Part shown: one piece after another, positions 8,584 through 17,296 of the stretch
Layout: each line of letters opens with the position of its first letter
Position numbering within the stretch: the first letter of the stretch is position 1
Source of the DNA: Oscillospiraceae bacterium
Lineage (GTDB): Bacteria > Bacillota > Clostridia > Oscillospirales > Oscillospiraceae
NCBI GenBank assembly: GCA_022801715.1
Contig: JAAWSV010000025.1
Location: 1 to 36,393 of the forward strand
DNA length: 36,393 nt
Direction of reading: 5' to 3'
Position numbers and translations under genes: made by a program
The notes under the pieces: generated by a model
Told to the model about the DNA's origin: nothing
Database searches by the model: none
The model's input: only the letters and a program-made list of their open reading frames with translations

Positions 8584-9972
8584 ATGGAAGAGAACACCTT
8601 GCAGCACCCCTTTGCCCGTGAGCCGGTGGGGCGGCTGCTTGTCCGCTTTGCTGTGCCGTCGATCATCTCCATGGTGGTCAACAGCGTCTATAATATGGTG
8701 GACCAAATTTTCATCGGCCAGGGTGTGGGCTATATCGGCAACACCGCCACCAACATCTGCTTTCCCTTTACCACCATGTATCTGGCCCTCAGCCTGCTCA
8801 TTGGCGACGGCGCGGCGGCCCTGTTCAGCCTGCGCTTGGGCGAGGGGCGGCGGGAGGAGGCCCGTGACACCGTAGGCACCGCTATTCTATTGGGACTGTT
8901 GGTGGGCGGGAGCTACACCGCCCTCTGTGAGCTGGGGCTTCAGCCGCTGTTAGGGCTTTTTGGCTGTACAGAGTCCGCCTTTCCATACGCGGTGGAGTAT
9001 GCCTCCATCACCCTCTTGGGTGTGCCCTTTGTGGCGGTGTCCATTGCGTGCAGCAACATCATTCGGGCCGATGGCAGTCCCCAGTATTCCATGTTTTGTA
9101 TGTTGGCCGGGTGTTTTACCAACATCGTTCTGGACTGGCACTTTGTTATGAATTTAGGGTGGGGCATCGCCGGAGCCGCATGGGCCACAGTGATTGGCCA
9201 AGTGCTCAACTTCGCCTTGGCTGTGATCCGGCTGCCGAAGCTGAAGAATGTGCAGCTGAGCTTGCGGACACTGCGTCTGCGCCGGCGCACGGTATTTCAG
9301 ATCGGGCGGCTGGGAATCTCCAGCTTTATTACCCAAGGCGCCGCGACCTTTGTGGTGATTTTGATGAACCGCTCCCTCAGCACCTATGGCGCCCTCTCCA
9401 TCTACGGTTCGGACATCCCCCAGGCGGCTTTCGGCAATGTGATGAAGGTCAACCAAGTGGTGGTGGCGGTGCTGCTGGGCTTGGGCGTAGGGTCCCAGCC
9501 TATTGTGGGCTTTAACTACGGGGCCAGAATCTATGAACGGGTCCGCCGGACCTATCTGATCTGTATCGGTGCGGCCACTACAGCGGCGGTAACCGGGTGG
9601 GGCTTCTGCCAGCTCTTTACACAGGATATTGTGAACCTCTTTGGACAGGAGGGGGAGCTGTACAACCAATTTGCCCTGAACTGTTTCCACATCTTTCTGT
9701 CTATGGTGCTCCTCTACGGGGTCACGGTGCCCACAGGTATCTTTTTCCAAGCCATCGGCAAGCCGGTGAAGGCGCTGCTGTGCTCCTTAGGGCGGCAGGT
9801 TCTGTTCTTTGTCCCCTGCATCTTTATCATGAGGGCGATAGCGGGTTTAGAGGGGCTGCTCTATGCCGGACCGATTGCCGACGCGTGTGCCTTTCTGCTG
9901 TCGGGGGCCTTGGGGCTTCGGGAGATGCGGTTAATGAGACAACAGCCCCACAGCCCCCAGACGGGGGAGTAA
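8584..9972 (+). CDS. MATE-family multidrug/sodium antiporter
   Basis: 462 residues with about 12 hydrophobic segments and the two-fold layout of MATE pumps. The N-terminus (GRLLVRFAVPSIISMVVNSV.. then YNMVDQIFIGQGVG) is the family signature, and the second half opens with IGRLGISSFITQGAATFVV. GVGSQPIVGFNYGA is the matching motif of the C-terminal half. Family members export cationic drugs or dyes in exchange for Na+ or H+; the MepA-like subgroup seems closest. The substrate cannot be told from sequence. The ribosome site is GAGGAGA. A phosphopantetheinyl transferase follows after 10 bases, probably in one transcript. Confidence 0.93.
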   Translation: MEENTLQHPFAREPVGRLLVRFAVPSIISMVVNSVYNMVDQIFIGQGVGYIGNTATNICFPFTTMYLALSLLIGDGAAALFSLRLGEGRREEARDTVGTAILLGLLVGGSYTALCELGLQPLLGLFGCTESAFPYAVEYASITLLGVPFVAVSIACSNIIRADGSPQYSMFCMLAGCFTNIVLDWHFVMNLGWGIAGAAWATVIGQVLNFALAVIRLPKLKNVQLSLRTLRLRRRTVFQIGRLGISSFITQGAATFVVILMNRSLSTYGALSIYGSDIPQAAFGNVMKVNQVVVAVLLGLGVGSQPIVGFNYGARIYERVRRTYLICIGAATTAAVTGWGFCQLFTQDIVNLFGQEGELYNQFALNCFHIFLSMVLLYGVTVPTGIFFQAIGKPVKALLCSLGRQVLFFVPCIFIMRAIAGLEGLLYAGPIADACAFLLSGALGLREMRLMRQQPHSPQTGE

Positions 9973-9982
9973 GGAGGAGCGG

Positions 9983-10594
9983 ATGGATATACAGGTCTAC
10001 GCCTTGACAATCGACCGGGAGTTGAAGGAGGAGGAGCGGTGTTACCTCACAGAGGTGATGCCCTTCTCCCGACGGCAGCGGATGCTGCGCCTCAGAGAGC
10101 AGAAGCAGTCCCAGCCGCTCTGCGCCTATGGCCTCCTGCGTCTGGCCCTCCAGCGGCTCCACGGCTTTGATCAGATTCCCTCCATCGCCATCGCCCCGGC
10201 GGGGAAGCCCTATCTTTCCGAGGAGGGGAAAATCTGCTTCAACATCAGCCATACCGACGGGGCGGTGCTCTGTGCCGTCCATGACCGGGAGGTAGGCGTG
10301 GACATCGAGCGCAGCCGTGCCCCCGCTCCCACCATCCTCCACTACTATCAGATCAGTGAGGAGCGGCAGTTCTGGGAGATGTGGGTCCACCGGGAGGCGG
10401 TGGCCAAGTGCCGGGGCTGCGGCTTTGCCGCCATGGCCCACTGGGACGAGGAGATGGAGCGGTCCATCACCACACACCCTCTGTCAATCTTCGATGGTTT
10501 CTATGCCGCCTTGGCCACTGGCGAGGCGAAGGCGGGATATGACGTTCACGTGGTCACAATTGACGAACTGTTGACAGAAATGGAAGAACGATAG
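9983..10594 (+). CDS. 4'-phosphopantetheinyl transferase superfamily protein
   Basis: 203 residues, Sfp-like compact form. It would move phosphopantetheine from CoA to a carrier protein serine. The core motif is FNISHTDGAVLCAVHD then VGVDIE (His, Asp and Glu for CoA and Mg2+). The second signature, usually W[ST]xKEAxxK, reads WVHREAVAKCRG here: the first lysine is replaced by arginine but Glu, Ala and the final Lys are kept. No NRPS or PKS gene is in the window, so the target may be the fatty-acid carrier protein or a distant cluster. Translation begins at an AAGGAGGAG site 10 bases after the MATE gene. Confidence 0.85.
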   Translation: MDIQVYALTIDRELKEEERCYLTEVMPFSRRQRMLRLREQKQSQPLCAYGLLRLALQRLHGFDQIPSIAIAPAGKPYLSEEGKICFNISHTDGAVLCAVHDREVGVDIERSRAPAPTILHYYQISEERQFWEMWVHREAVAKCRGCGFAAMAHWDEEMERSITTHPLSIFDGFYAALATGEAKAGYDVHVVTIDELLTEMEER

Positions 10595-10628
10595 GAAAGG
10601 CCCGTGTCCAAAAGGACACGGGCCTTTC
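10595..10628. terminator. Bidirectional terminator between the PPTase and ybaK/proX-type genes
   Basis: 15-bp perfect stem with an AAAA loop (10595-10609, 10614-10628), beginning one base after the PPTase stop. Convergent genes end on both sides. Confidence 0.85.
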
Positions 10629-10650
10629 AAATTCCTGTATTCTGCGGTTT

Positions 10651-11220
10651 TTAAGCGGTCTCCTCTTCGTGTGCCGGATAGTCCGGTAAATCCACCATCT
10701 TGGCCTTGTGCTTGCAGTGGGGGAGGAAGATGTTCAGTACGTCCGAGGTCTCCATCTTTAGCGTTCCAGTGTTCATGCAGGGGTGGCAGCCGATGTACTC
10801 CTTGCTGTAGAGGGTGCGGTCGATGAGCAGCTGCACTTGGTGCTCCGTATCGTTCATCAGCGCAAGGATGGAGGCGGAACCGGGGGTGACGCCTAAGAGC
10901 TCCTGCATCTTCTCCGCCGGAGCAAAGCTCAGACGGGAGACATCCAGCTGGCCGGAGAGGTCCTTGGTCTTGAAGGTCTTGCTGGCGGGCATGCAAAGGA
11001 GATAGAACTGCGTCTGCTGCCGGTTGCAGAGGAACAGGTTCTTGCACACCTGCACATACAGCGCCTCGCTGATCTCCCGGCAGTCCTCCATGGTGAAGGC
11101 CGGGTCGTGCTCCACCCGCTCAAAGGGAATGTGGAGCTTCTCCAGCAGCTCGAAGCAGTTCTGCTCCGCCGGCTCCCGGCGGTCAGTGGGGGGAGTGGTG
11201 AAGATTTGAGAAATGGTCAT
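10651..11220 (-). CDS. YbaK/ProX-type aminoacyl-tRNA deacylase (prolyl-tRNA editing)
   Basis: 189 residues. The single domain has the YbaK/aa-tRNA-deacylase order: NCFELLEKLHIPFERVEHDPAFTMED (split here by a turn), then VCKNLFLCNRQ, the lysine-bearing KTFKTKDLSGQL, LGVTPGSASILALMND and a C-terminal YIGCHPCMNTGTLKM with CHPxxNxxTL. These are conserved in clostridial ProX/PrdX proteins, which free tRNA-Pro from mischarged alanine or cysteine. It acts in the cytoplasm as a stand-alone editing factor. It lies 94 bases after murC on the same strand with no terminator between them, so co-transcription is likely. Confidence 0.88.
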   Translation of the reverse strand: MTISQIFTTPPTDRREPAEQNCFELLEKLHIPFERVEHDPAFTMEDCREISEALYVQVCKNLFLCNRQQTQFYLLCMPASKTFKTKDLSGQLDVSRLSFAPAEKMQELLGVTPGSASILALMNDTEHQVQLLIDRTLYSKEYIGCHPCMNTGTLKMETSDVLNIFLPHCKHKAKMVDLPDYPAHEEETA

Positions 11221-11314
11221 GGTATCGTCTCTCTTTCACAGTCCAGAGTGTGGGCAGCCCGGAGGGGCGACCGGTTCTTTGGTGCAAACTCCTCACAGAG
11301 GAGAGGAATGACGG

Positions 11315-12676
11315 TTATTTCAGCAGGGCCTCCCCCGCCGTGTAGATATTGCCCGCGCCCACCGTGAGGATCAGGTCCCCCGGCTGGGCCATACCCCGCA
11401 GGGTGTCCTCCACCTCGCGAAGGGTGGGGCAGAAGATGGCCCCCGGAATCTCCCGGGCCAAGTCCGCCGAGGAGATGCCGACGGTGTTCTGCTCCCTGGC
11501 GGCGAAAATCTCCGCCAAGATCACTTGGTCGGCGGCGCGCAGCTCCTCCACAAACTGGGCGAAGAGGGCCTTGGTCCGGGTAAAGGTGTGGGGCTGGAAG
11601 GCGCAGAGAACCCGCTGATAGCCCAAGGATTTGGCCATGGTGAGAAGGGCGTGGAGCTCACCGGGGTGGTGGGCGTAGTCATCGTAGATTCTGGCCCCGT
11701 GGAACTCCCCCTTGTACTCAAAGCGCCTCCCGGCGCCGGAGAAGGAGGAGAGTCCCCGCTCCACCGCCTCTCCGGGGAGACCCAGCACATAAGCGGCGGC
11801 GGCGGCGGCCAAGGCGTTGAGAATGTTGTGCCGTCCGCCCACATGGAGAGTGACATGGGCGTAGACCTCCCCGTGGACCACCACGTCGAAGGAGGGGAGG
11901 CCGCTGTGGAAGACGATGGACTCCGCCCGGCAGTCCGCTGGGGCTTGAAGGGCGAAGGTAAAGAGGGACATGCCGTCCAGCGCCTCCATGGCGTTTTTGT
12001 CGTCGGCGTTGACAACGATGACGCCATCCCTGGGCACCAGCTGGGCAAAGAGACGGAAGGAGTGCTGAATGTCCTTTAAGTCCTTGAAGAAATCCAAGTG
12101 GTCCTCCTCCACATTGAGCACCACCGCCACAGTGGGGGAGAAGTGGAGGAAGGAGTTGCAGTACTCGCAGGACTCCATAATGATGGTGTCCCCCCTTCCC
12201 ACCCGATAGCCGCTGTGGAGCAGGGGAAGGGTGCCGCCGATCATCACCGTAGGGTCCGCTTGGGCGGCCATGAATACGTGGGTGGTCATAGAGGTGGTGG
12301 TGGTCTTGCCGTGGGTGCCGGCGATGCAAACCGCATTGCGGTAGCTCCTCATAATGGCCCCCCATGCCTCTGCCCGCTCAAAGACGGGAAGGCCAGCAGC
12401 GTGGGCGGCGGCAATCTCCGGGTTGTCGTCGTGGACAGCGGCGGTGCGGATCAGGAACTCCGCGCCCTCAATATTGTCGGCCCGGTGGCCGATGGCGATG
12501 CGCACCCCCTGCTCCCGGAGGTGCAAAACGCCGCCGCTCTCCTGCATGTCGCTGCCTTGGACCAGAAGGCCCATACCGTGGAGCACCTCCGCCAAGGGGG
12601 ACATGGAAACGCCGCCGATGCCGCAGAGGTGGACCCGACGGCCGGCCCGCAGATATTCCTGTATTGTGGAACCCAT
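11315..12676 (-). CDS. murC: UDP-N-acetylmuramate-L-alanine ligase MurC
   Basis: 453 residues, normal length. Adds L-alanine to UDP-MurNAc, the first amino-acid step of peptidoglycan synthesis in the cytoplasm. The N-terminal Rossmann domain has HLCGIGGVSMSPLAE and GSDMQE. The ATP site is GTHGKTTTTSMTTHV, followed by NVEEDHLDFF and the FSGAGRRFEYKGE, YDDYAHHPGELHALL and FQPHTFTRTKALFAQF signatures of MurC in the middle and C-terminal domains. The GGAGGAA ribosome site fits the ATG at 12676. It is expressed from a promoter about 200 bases upstream. Confidence 0.96.
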   Translation of the reverse strand: MGSTIQEYLRAGRRVHLCGIGGVSMSPLAEVLHGMGLLVQGSDMQESGGVLHLREQGVRIAIGHRADNIEGAEFLIRTAAVHDDNPEIAAAHAAGLPVFERAEAWGAIMRSYRNAVCIAGTHGKTTTTSMTTHVFMAAQADPTVMIGGTLPLLHSGYRVGRGDTIIMESCEYCNSFLHFSPTVAVVLNVEEDHLDFFKDLKDIQHSFRLFAQLVPRDGVIVVNADDKNAMEALDGMSLFTFALQAPADCRAESIVFHSGLPSFDVVVHGEVYAHVTLHVGGRHNILNALAAAAAAYVLGLPGEAVERGLSSFSGAGRRFEYKGEFHGARIYDDYAHHPGELHALLTMAKSLGYQRVLCAFQPHTFTRTKALFAQFVEELRAADQVILAEIFAAREQNTVGISSADLAREIPGAIFCPTLREVEDTLRGMAQPGDLILTVGAGNIYTAGEALLK

Positions 12677-12691
12677 AGCTGTTCCTCCAGA

Positions 12692-12709
12692 GCCGGCGGT
12701 TCACCGCCG
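12692..12709 (-). promoter_or_regulatory. GC-rich hairpin just before the murC ribosome site
   Basis: A perfect CCGGCGG/CCGCCGG stem with a 4-base loop sits a few bases upstream of the GGAGG of murC, at the end of a 200-nt leader. It may affect translation; no riboswitch class is recognised. Confidence 0.4.
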
Positions 12710-12884
12710 GGATATTTTCAGAGCCTGTATTGGCAAGTGAACTTGACAGGATAGGCCGAAGGTTTTCCGTACCTGTCAGGGTAGTCTTTCGCAGAAGTCC
12801 CAAGCGGGGAGCTGCCGAGACAGTACCATCATAGATTGCGGCGTATAAAATTGGGACAAACGCTATTATTTTTAACTATTTTAT

Positions 12885-12913
12885 ATTATAATGTATTCCA
12901 TGTGAATATGCAA
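12885..12913 (-). promoter_or_regulatory. Sigma-A promoter for murC
   Basis: On the minus strand TTGCAT (12908-12913), 17-base spacer, TATAAT (12885-12890). The transcript would have a leader of about 200 nt. Confidence 0.75.
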
Positions 12914-13104
12914 CAAAAAAGGAGCGGGCAAACCTGACGATTGTGGGTGGCGGAACTGCCCATATTTTGTCCAAATTACAGCAAATACAAACCTGCCTCG
13001 GCTGCTCCGCGGCAGGATTTTATTCCCAGATCCCAGACGGCCTATAGCCACAGCGGCAGGGAACAAGGGACCTGAGGACGTTTTTTCTGACAGGAGGAGC
13101 GCCA
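12914..13104 (+). other. Gene-free leader upstream of cca with hairpins
   Basis: No gene is seen in this stretch. It holds a CCTGCC/GGCAGG stem at about 12992-13014 followed by ATTTTATT, and CGGGCA/TGCCC pairing near 12925-12963. No clear plus-strand promoter is found: the TATAAT at 12887-12892 lacks a -35. I do not recognise a riboswitch class. Confidence 0.35.
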
Positions 13105-14448
13105 ATGATTGCCATACCCAAAAGCGTGGAAGAAATTCTGCACCGCCTGCGCACTGCCGGACACCAAGGGTACTGCGTGGGGGGCTGTGTCCGGGATCGG
13201 CTGCTGGGCCGGGAGCCCAAGGACTACGATGTGACCACCTCCGCCAAGCCGGAGGAGGTGATGGCCCTTTTTGCCCCCCACGCCATCCCAACCGGCCTCC
13301 AGCACGGCACGGTGACAGTGGTTTCAGAGGGGGAGCGGGTGGAGGTGACCACCTTCCGCCGGGACGGAGCATATACCGACCACCGCCATCCCGACGCCGT
13401 TACCTTCACCGCCTCCCTTACAGAGGACCTGAGCCGCCGGGACTTCACCATCAATGCCATGGCCATGGATTCAGACGGACAGGTGACAGACCCCTTCGGC
13501 GGCACAGCGGACCTGCGCCGGGGAATGCTCCGATGTGTGGGGGACCCTGCCGCCCGTTTTCAGGAGGACGCTCTGCGGATCATGCGGGCCTTGCGCTTCG
13601 CCGCGGAGCTGTCCCTCACTGTGGAGGACGGTACGGCGGCAGCACTGAGGGGGCAGAAGGAGCTTCTAAAGGAGATCGCCGTGGAGCGGATCTTGGTGGA
13701 GCTGAACAAGCTCCTCTGCGCCCCTTCGGCGTCGGAGGTACTGCTGGCCTACCCGGAGGTGATCGGCGTGGTGCTGCCGGAGATTCTGCCGGCGGTGGGC
13801 TTCGACCAGCACAACCGCCACCACTGCTATGACGTGTATGAGCACAGCATCCGGGCCATGGCCGCCGTGCCGCCGGAGCCGGTGCTCCGCTGGACCATGC
13901 TCCTCCACGACTTGGGAAAGCCGGAGACCTTCTCCTTGGATGAGGCGGGGGTGGGTCACTTCTATGGCCACGGCAGGCGCAGTGCTGAGCTGGCCCACAC
14001 AATTTGCCGCCGGCTGCGGATGGACCGGCGCTCCTCGGAGACCATTGAAGAGCTGGTGCGCCTCCATGACACAGAGATTCCCCTGACAGAGCGGGGGGTT
14101 CGCCGGATGCTCCGCCGGGTGGGGGAGGAGCAGCTCCGCCGCCTGATCGCGGTGAAGCGGGGGGACAACTTGGCCCAGCACCCGGACTATCGGGGGCGTC
14201 AGGAGACCCTGAGCCAGCTGGAGACGCTGCTGAACATGGTGCTCTCGGCGGACGCGTGTTTTTCCCTGAAGCAGTTGACTGTAAAGGGAGGAGACTTGAC
14301 TGCAATCGGCATTACCGGACCAGATATCGGCCGGACACTGGCCCGGCTCTTGGACGAGGTGGTGGAGGAGCGCCTGCCCAATGACCGGGGGGCGCTGCTG
14401 GCCTATGCAGAGGAGATACGAGATGAGGAGAGGAGGGACAGGAGATGA
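13105..14448 (+). CDS. cca: CCA tRNA nucleotidyltransferase with HD domain
   Basis: 447 residues. Adds or repairs the 3' CCA end of tRNAs. The class II nucleotidyltransferase head is GYCVGGCVRDRLLG followed by KDYDVTTSAKPEEV with the DxD metal motif. It continues with SRRDFTINAMAM (the family's RRDFTINAMA), then EDALRIMRALRFAAEL. An HD domain follows (TMLLHDLGKPETF and GHGRRSAELA), as in many Firmicutes enzymes. The start at 13105 has an AGGAGGAG site. The stop overlaps the nfo start by four bases. Having a single enzyme for CCA fits Gram-positive bacteria, but other cca genes outside the window cannot be excluded. Confidence 0.94.
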   Translation: MIAIPKSVEEILHRLRTAGHQGYCVGGCVRDRLLGREPKDYDVTTSAKPEEVMALFAPHAIPTGLQHGTVTVVSEGERVEVTTFRRDGAYTDHRHPDAVTFTASLTEDLSRRDFTINAMAMDSDGQVTDPFGGTADLRRGMLRCVGDPAARFQEDALRIMRALRFAAELSLTVEDGTAAALRGQKELLKEIAVERILVELNKLLCAPSASEVLLAYPEVIGVVLPEILPAVGFDQHNRHHCYDVYEHSIRAMAAVPPEPVLRWTMLLHDLGKPETFSLDEAGVGHFYGHGRRSAELAHTICRRLRMDRRSSETIEELVRLHDTEIPLTERGVRRMLRRVGEEQLRRLIAVKRGDNLAQHPDYRGRQETLSQLETLLNMVLSADACFSLKQLTVKGGDLTAIGITGPDIGRTLARLLDEVVEERLPNDRGALLAYAEEIRDEERRDRR

Positions 14449-15293
14449 CCTGCTATTTGGGAGCCCATCTCTCCAGCGCCAAAGGCTACGCCAAGATGGC
14501 CCGCCGGGCGGCGGAGATCGGGGCCAACACCTGCCAGTTTTTCTGCCGCAATCCCAGAGGGAGCCGGGCCAAGTCCCTCAATGAGGGGGATTTGGAGCAG
14601 TGTCGGACATTTCTGGTGGAGCGGAATTTCGGCCCCTTGGTGGGCCATGCGCCCTACATTATGAATCCCTGCGCCAAGGACCCGGGGATTCGGGAGCTGG
14701 CGGCGCGGATGATGGCGGAGGACCTGATGCTGATGGAGCGGCTGACGCCGGGATACTACGTCTTTCACCCCGGCAGCCACGTGGGACAGGGGATAGAGGA
14801 GGGCTGCCGGCAGATCGCGGCCATGCTCAACGCCGTTTTGCGCCCGGAGCAGCAGACGGTGGTATTGCTGGAGACCATGACAGGCAAGGGCACCGAGGTG
14901 GGCGGACGGTTTGAGGACCTGCGGGCCATTTTGAGCCAAGTGACATGTCGGGAGAAGGTGGGGGTGTGCATGGATACCTGCCACATGTCCGACGCGGGCT
15001 ACCATGTGGCAGGAGATTTGGATGGCGTGCTGGCGGAGTTTGACCGGGTGGTGGGACTGCGCTGGGTGAAAGCGGCCCACATTAACGACAGCCTCAACCC
15101 TGTGGGGGCACAAAAGGACCGCCACGCGGCCATCGGGGAGGGCACCTTGGGTACCGATGCGATCCTGCGCTTTATTACCCACCCGGCCTTGGCGGGTATT
15201 CCCTTTGAGCTGGAGACCCCTCAGGATGACGAGGGCCACGGACGGGAGCTCGCCATGCTGCGGGAGAGGATCGCGGCGCGCTCTGTCCAGTAG
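14445..15293 (+). CDS. nfo: Endonuclease IV (AP endonuclease)
   Basis: 282 residues, full length. Cuts DNA 5' of abasic sites in base-excision repair using three zinc ions. The TIM-barrel motifs appear in order: GAHLSSAKGYAKMARRA at the start, FFCRNPRG, VGHAPYIMNPC (His ligand), YVFHPGSHVGQG (His), LLETMTGKGTEVGG (Glu), CMDTCHMSDAGY (Asp, His), HINDSLNPVGAQKDRHAAIG (Asp, His) and FELETP (Glu). All zinc-ligand positions look intact. Its ATG overlaps the cca stop (ATGA), implying coupled translation of the two genes. Confidence 0.95.
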   Translation: MTCYLGAHLSSAKGYAKMARRAAEIGANTCQFFCRNPRGSRAKSLNEGDLEQCRTFLVERNFGPLVGHAPYIMNPCAKDPGIRELAARMMAEDLMLMERLTPGYYVFHPGSHVGQGIEEGCRQIAAMLNAVLRPEQQTVVLLETMTGKGTEVGGRFEDLRAILSQVTCREKVGVCMDTCHMSDAGYHVAGDLDGVLAEFDRVVGLRWVKAAHINDSLNPVGAQKDRHAAIGEGTLGTDAILRFITHPALAGIPFELETPQDDEGHGRELAMLRERIAARSVQ

Positions 15294-15352
15294 ACGGGAG
15301 GCGCCGCAATTTGCGGGCAAATGTGGGCGAAGAGGGTTTGCAAAGCGCATAG

Positions 15353-15381
15353 TTGTAACTAAATTCCCGCTGTGATATACT
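15353..15381 (+). promoter_or_regulatory. Sigma-A promoter for the SLH/phosphodiester-glycosidase gene
   Basis: TTGTAA (15353-15358), 17-base spacer, TATACT (15376-15381). The position argues against the longer in-frame start at 15372, because transcription would begin after it. Confidence 0.75.
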
Positions 15382-15455
15382 TTTTCTTGCTTCTCCACTC
15401 ACCGCTCCAAGTGGAACCGGGGCGGTACATTACTACATTGGGAGGGAATTTTCTT

Positions 15456-17180
15456 ATGAGGAGAATACTGCATCGTGTCCTATCGCTCTGCTTGACCCTA
15501 TCGCTCTGTGCGGGACTGCTGGCCCTGCCGGCCGCCGCCTCCGGCTCCAGCGCGGAGTCCACCGACCGGGCGGACAAGCTGGCTTCGCTGCACCTGTTCC
15601 AAGGCACCGAACAGGGCTATCAGCTAAACGCCAGTCCAAGCCGGATTCAGGGCCTTGTCATGCTGATCCGCCTGCTGGGCATGGAGGATGAGGCCTTGGC
15701 CTGCACGGAGGACGTCCCCTTTACCGACATCGGCTGGGGGAAGGCCTACGTGGCTTACGGCTATGCCAACGGCCTTGCCAAGGGTACCAGTGAGACCACC
15801 TTTGCCCCCAACAGCGCGCTGAATGCCCAAGGGTATGTGACCTTCCTGCTCCGGGCCTTGGGGTATACCGACGCCGAGGGCGGAGATTTTACTTGGAAGA
15901 CCGCGCTGGAGTTCGCTGCTGAAAAATCCCTGATCTCCTCCGACAGTGTCAGCGCCCTCGCCGCCGCTGTCTTCAACCGGGGGGATATGGTAGATTTGTC
16001 CTATGCCGCCCTGACCTGCCAGATGAAAGACGGGGGGAAGACCTTGGCGGAGAGCCTGTCTGAGGCCGGCGTGTTTACCGAGGACGAGGGCCGCGCCGCC
16101 GGTGTCGTTGGCGGCAAGGGCTATACCTATCAATATACCCCCTACAACACTGCCGGTTCCGACCATACCGGCAGCACCACCACACCCGCCGTGTCCTCCG
16201 CTGTGACCCACAGCAAGTTCTCCGCCGCCGGTGTCACCGCCAATGTGCTGACAGTGGACATGGACAAGGCAATCGTCAAAACTGCCTTGGTGAACAACAC
16301 CGTGGGCGATACCGCCTCCTTTAAGTCCATTGTGGAGCAGAGCGGCGCTGTGGCGGTGGTCAACGGCAACTTTTTCAACTCCTATGATGCCTTCCAGTGT
16401 CCCATCGGCCATGTGATGGTGGATGGAGAATTTCTCTACGGAAACTCCGGTATCTCCTCTTTCGGCATCACCAGAGACGGGGAGATCCGTGTGGGCCGTC
16501 CGGCCCTCTTTACCCGGCTTACCCGCAGTGACGGCAAGGGCTGGTCCATCTACGAGATCAACACCGCCGCCCAGAACCAATACACCTGCACCATGTACAC
16601 ACCTGCTTACAACAGCGCCAGAACCCTGACGATTACCGCGGCAGCCCGTGTGATGACAGTGGAGAGCGGCGTCATCACCGGCTACCGCACTGTCTCCGCC
16701 GGGGAGACGCTGTCCATCCCCGCAAAGGGCTATTTGGTGTACATGAGCGATAGCTTCACCTCCACCAACTACTTTGCCACCCCGGAGGTGGGGGACACAG
16801 TGACCATGTCCTACACCTTAAACAAGGAGGACCCGGAGGGCTTCACCTTGGACAACATGGAGAGCATCGTCTCCGGCGCGCCCCGCCTGGTACAGGACGG
16901 CGCCATGGTCACCGCCTTGGATGCCGGCTTTGAGGAGGCCCGCTTTACCACCATGTCCTCTCCCCGCACCGCTGTCGGCGTCAATCGGGAGGGACGGCTG
17001 TTACTGGTCTCCGTCCCCAGTGCCACGGTCCAGCAGATGCGTGAGCTGATGCTGGCGCTGGGCTGTGTGGACGCCATCAACTTGGACGGCGGCGGCTCCT
17101 GCGCCATGTACTACAACGGAAGCTATCTGGCTACCCCAGGGCGGAATTTAACAGTGACCTTGCAGGTGTTCGAGAAGTAA
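15456..17180 (+). CDS. Exported SLH-domain protein with a phosphodiester glycosidase (NAGPA-like) domain
   Basis: 574 residues. A signal peptide (MRRILHRVLSLCL.. to PAAASG, about residues 1-27) is followed by S-layer homology repeats at about 45-215: FTDIGWGKAYVAYGYANGLA then TFAPNSALNAQGYVTFLLRA. SLH repeats bind pyruvylated wall polysaccharide. Residues from about 260 to the end form a phosphodiester-glycosidase domain: AVVNGNFFNSYDAF, GISSFGITRDGEIRVG and the closing INLDGGGSCAMYYNG. The family removes phosphodiester-linked sugars; the natural target here is unknown but is likely wall glycan. The start at 15456 follows a GGGAGGGAA site and gives the signal peptide. The CsaB-type domain encoded at 1290 would make its anchor. 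Confidence 0.88.
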   Translation: MRRILHRVLSLCLTLSLCAGLLALPAAASGSSAESTDRADKLASLHLFQGTEQGYQLNASPSRIQGLVMLIRLLGMEDEALACTEDVPFTDIGWGKAYVAYGYANGLAKGTSETTFAPNSALNAQGYVTFLLRALGYTDAEGGDFTWKTALEFAAEKSLISSDSVSALAAAVFNRGDMVDLSYAALTCQMKDGGKTLAESLSEAGVFTEDEGRAAGVVGGKGYTYQYTPYNTAGSDHTGSTTTPAVSSAVTHSKFSAAGVTANVLTVDMDKAIVKTALVNNTVGDTASFKSIVEQSGAVAVVNGNFFNSYDAFQCPIGHVMVDGEFLYGNSGISSFGITRDGEIRVGRPALFTRLTRSDGKGWSIYEINTAAQNQYTCTMYTPAYNSARTLTITAAARVMTVESGVITGYRTVSAGETLSIPAKGYLVYMSDSFTSTNYFATPEVGDTVTMSYTLNKEDPEGFTLDNMESIVSGAPRLVQDGAMVTALDAGFEEARFTTMSSPRTAVGVNREGRLLLVSVPSATVQQMRELMLALGCVDAINLDGGGSCAMYYNGSYLATPGRNLTVTLQVFEK

Positions 17181-17256
17181 GGCGAGCGTTGCAAGTCGTC
17201 CGCCTCTTGCAGGGGTGTCCCCGAATACCTGATGGGAAACCGCGCAGAGCATTTTT

Positions 17257-17296
17257 GACAGGGCTGTGACCACAGCGGGTCACAGCCCTGTCTTTT
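17257..17296 (+). terminator. Intrinsic terminator after the SLH protein gene
   Basis: 15-bp perfect stem (17257-17271 with 17278-17292) followed by TTTT. Confidence 0.88.
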
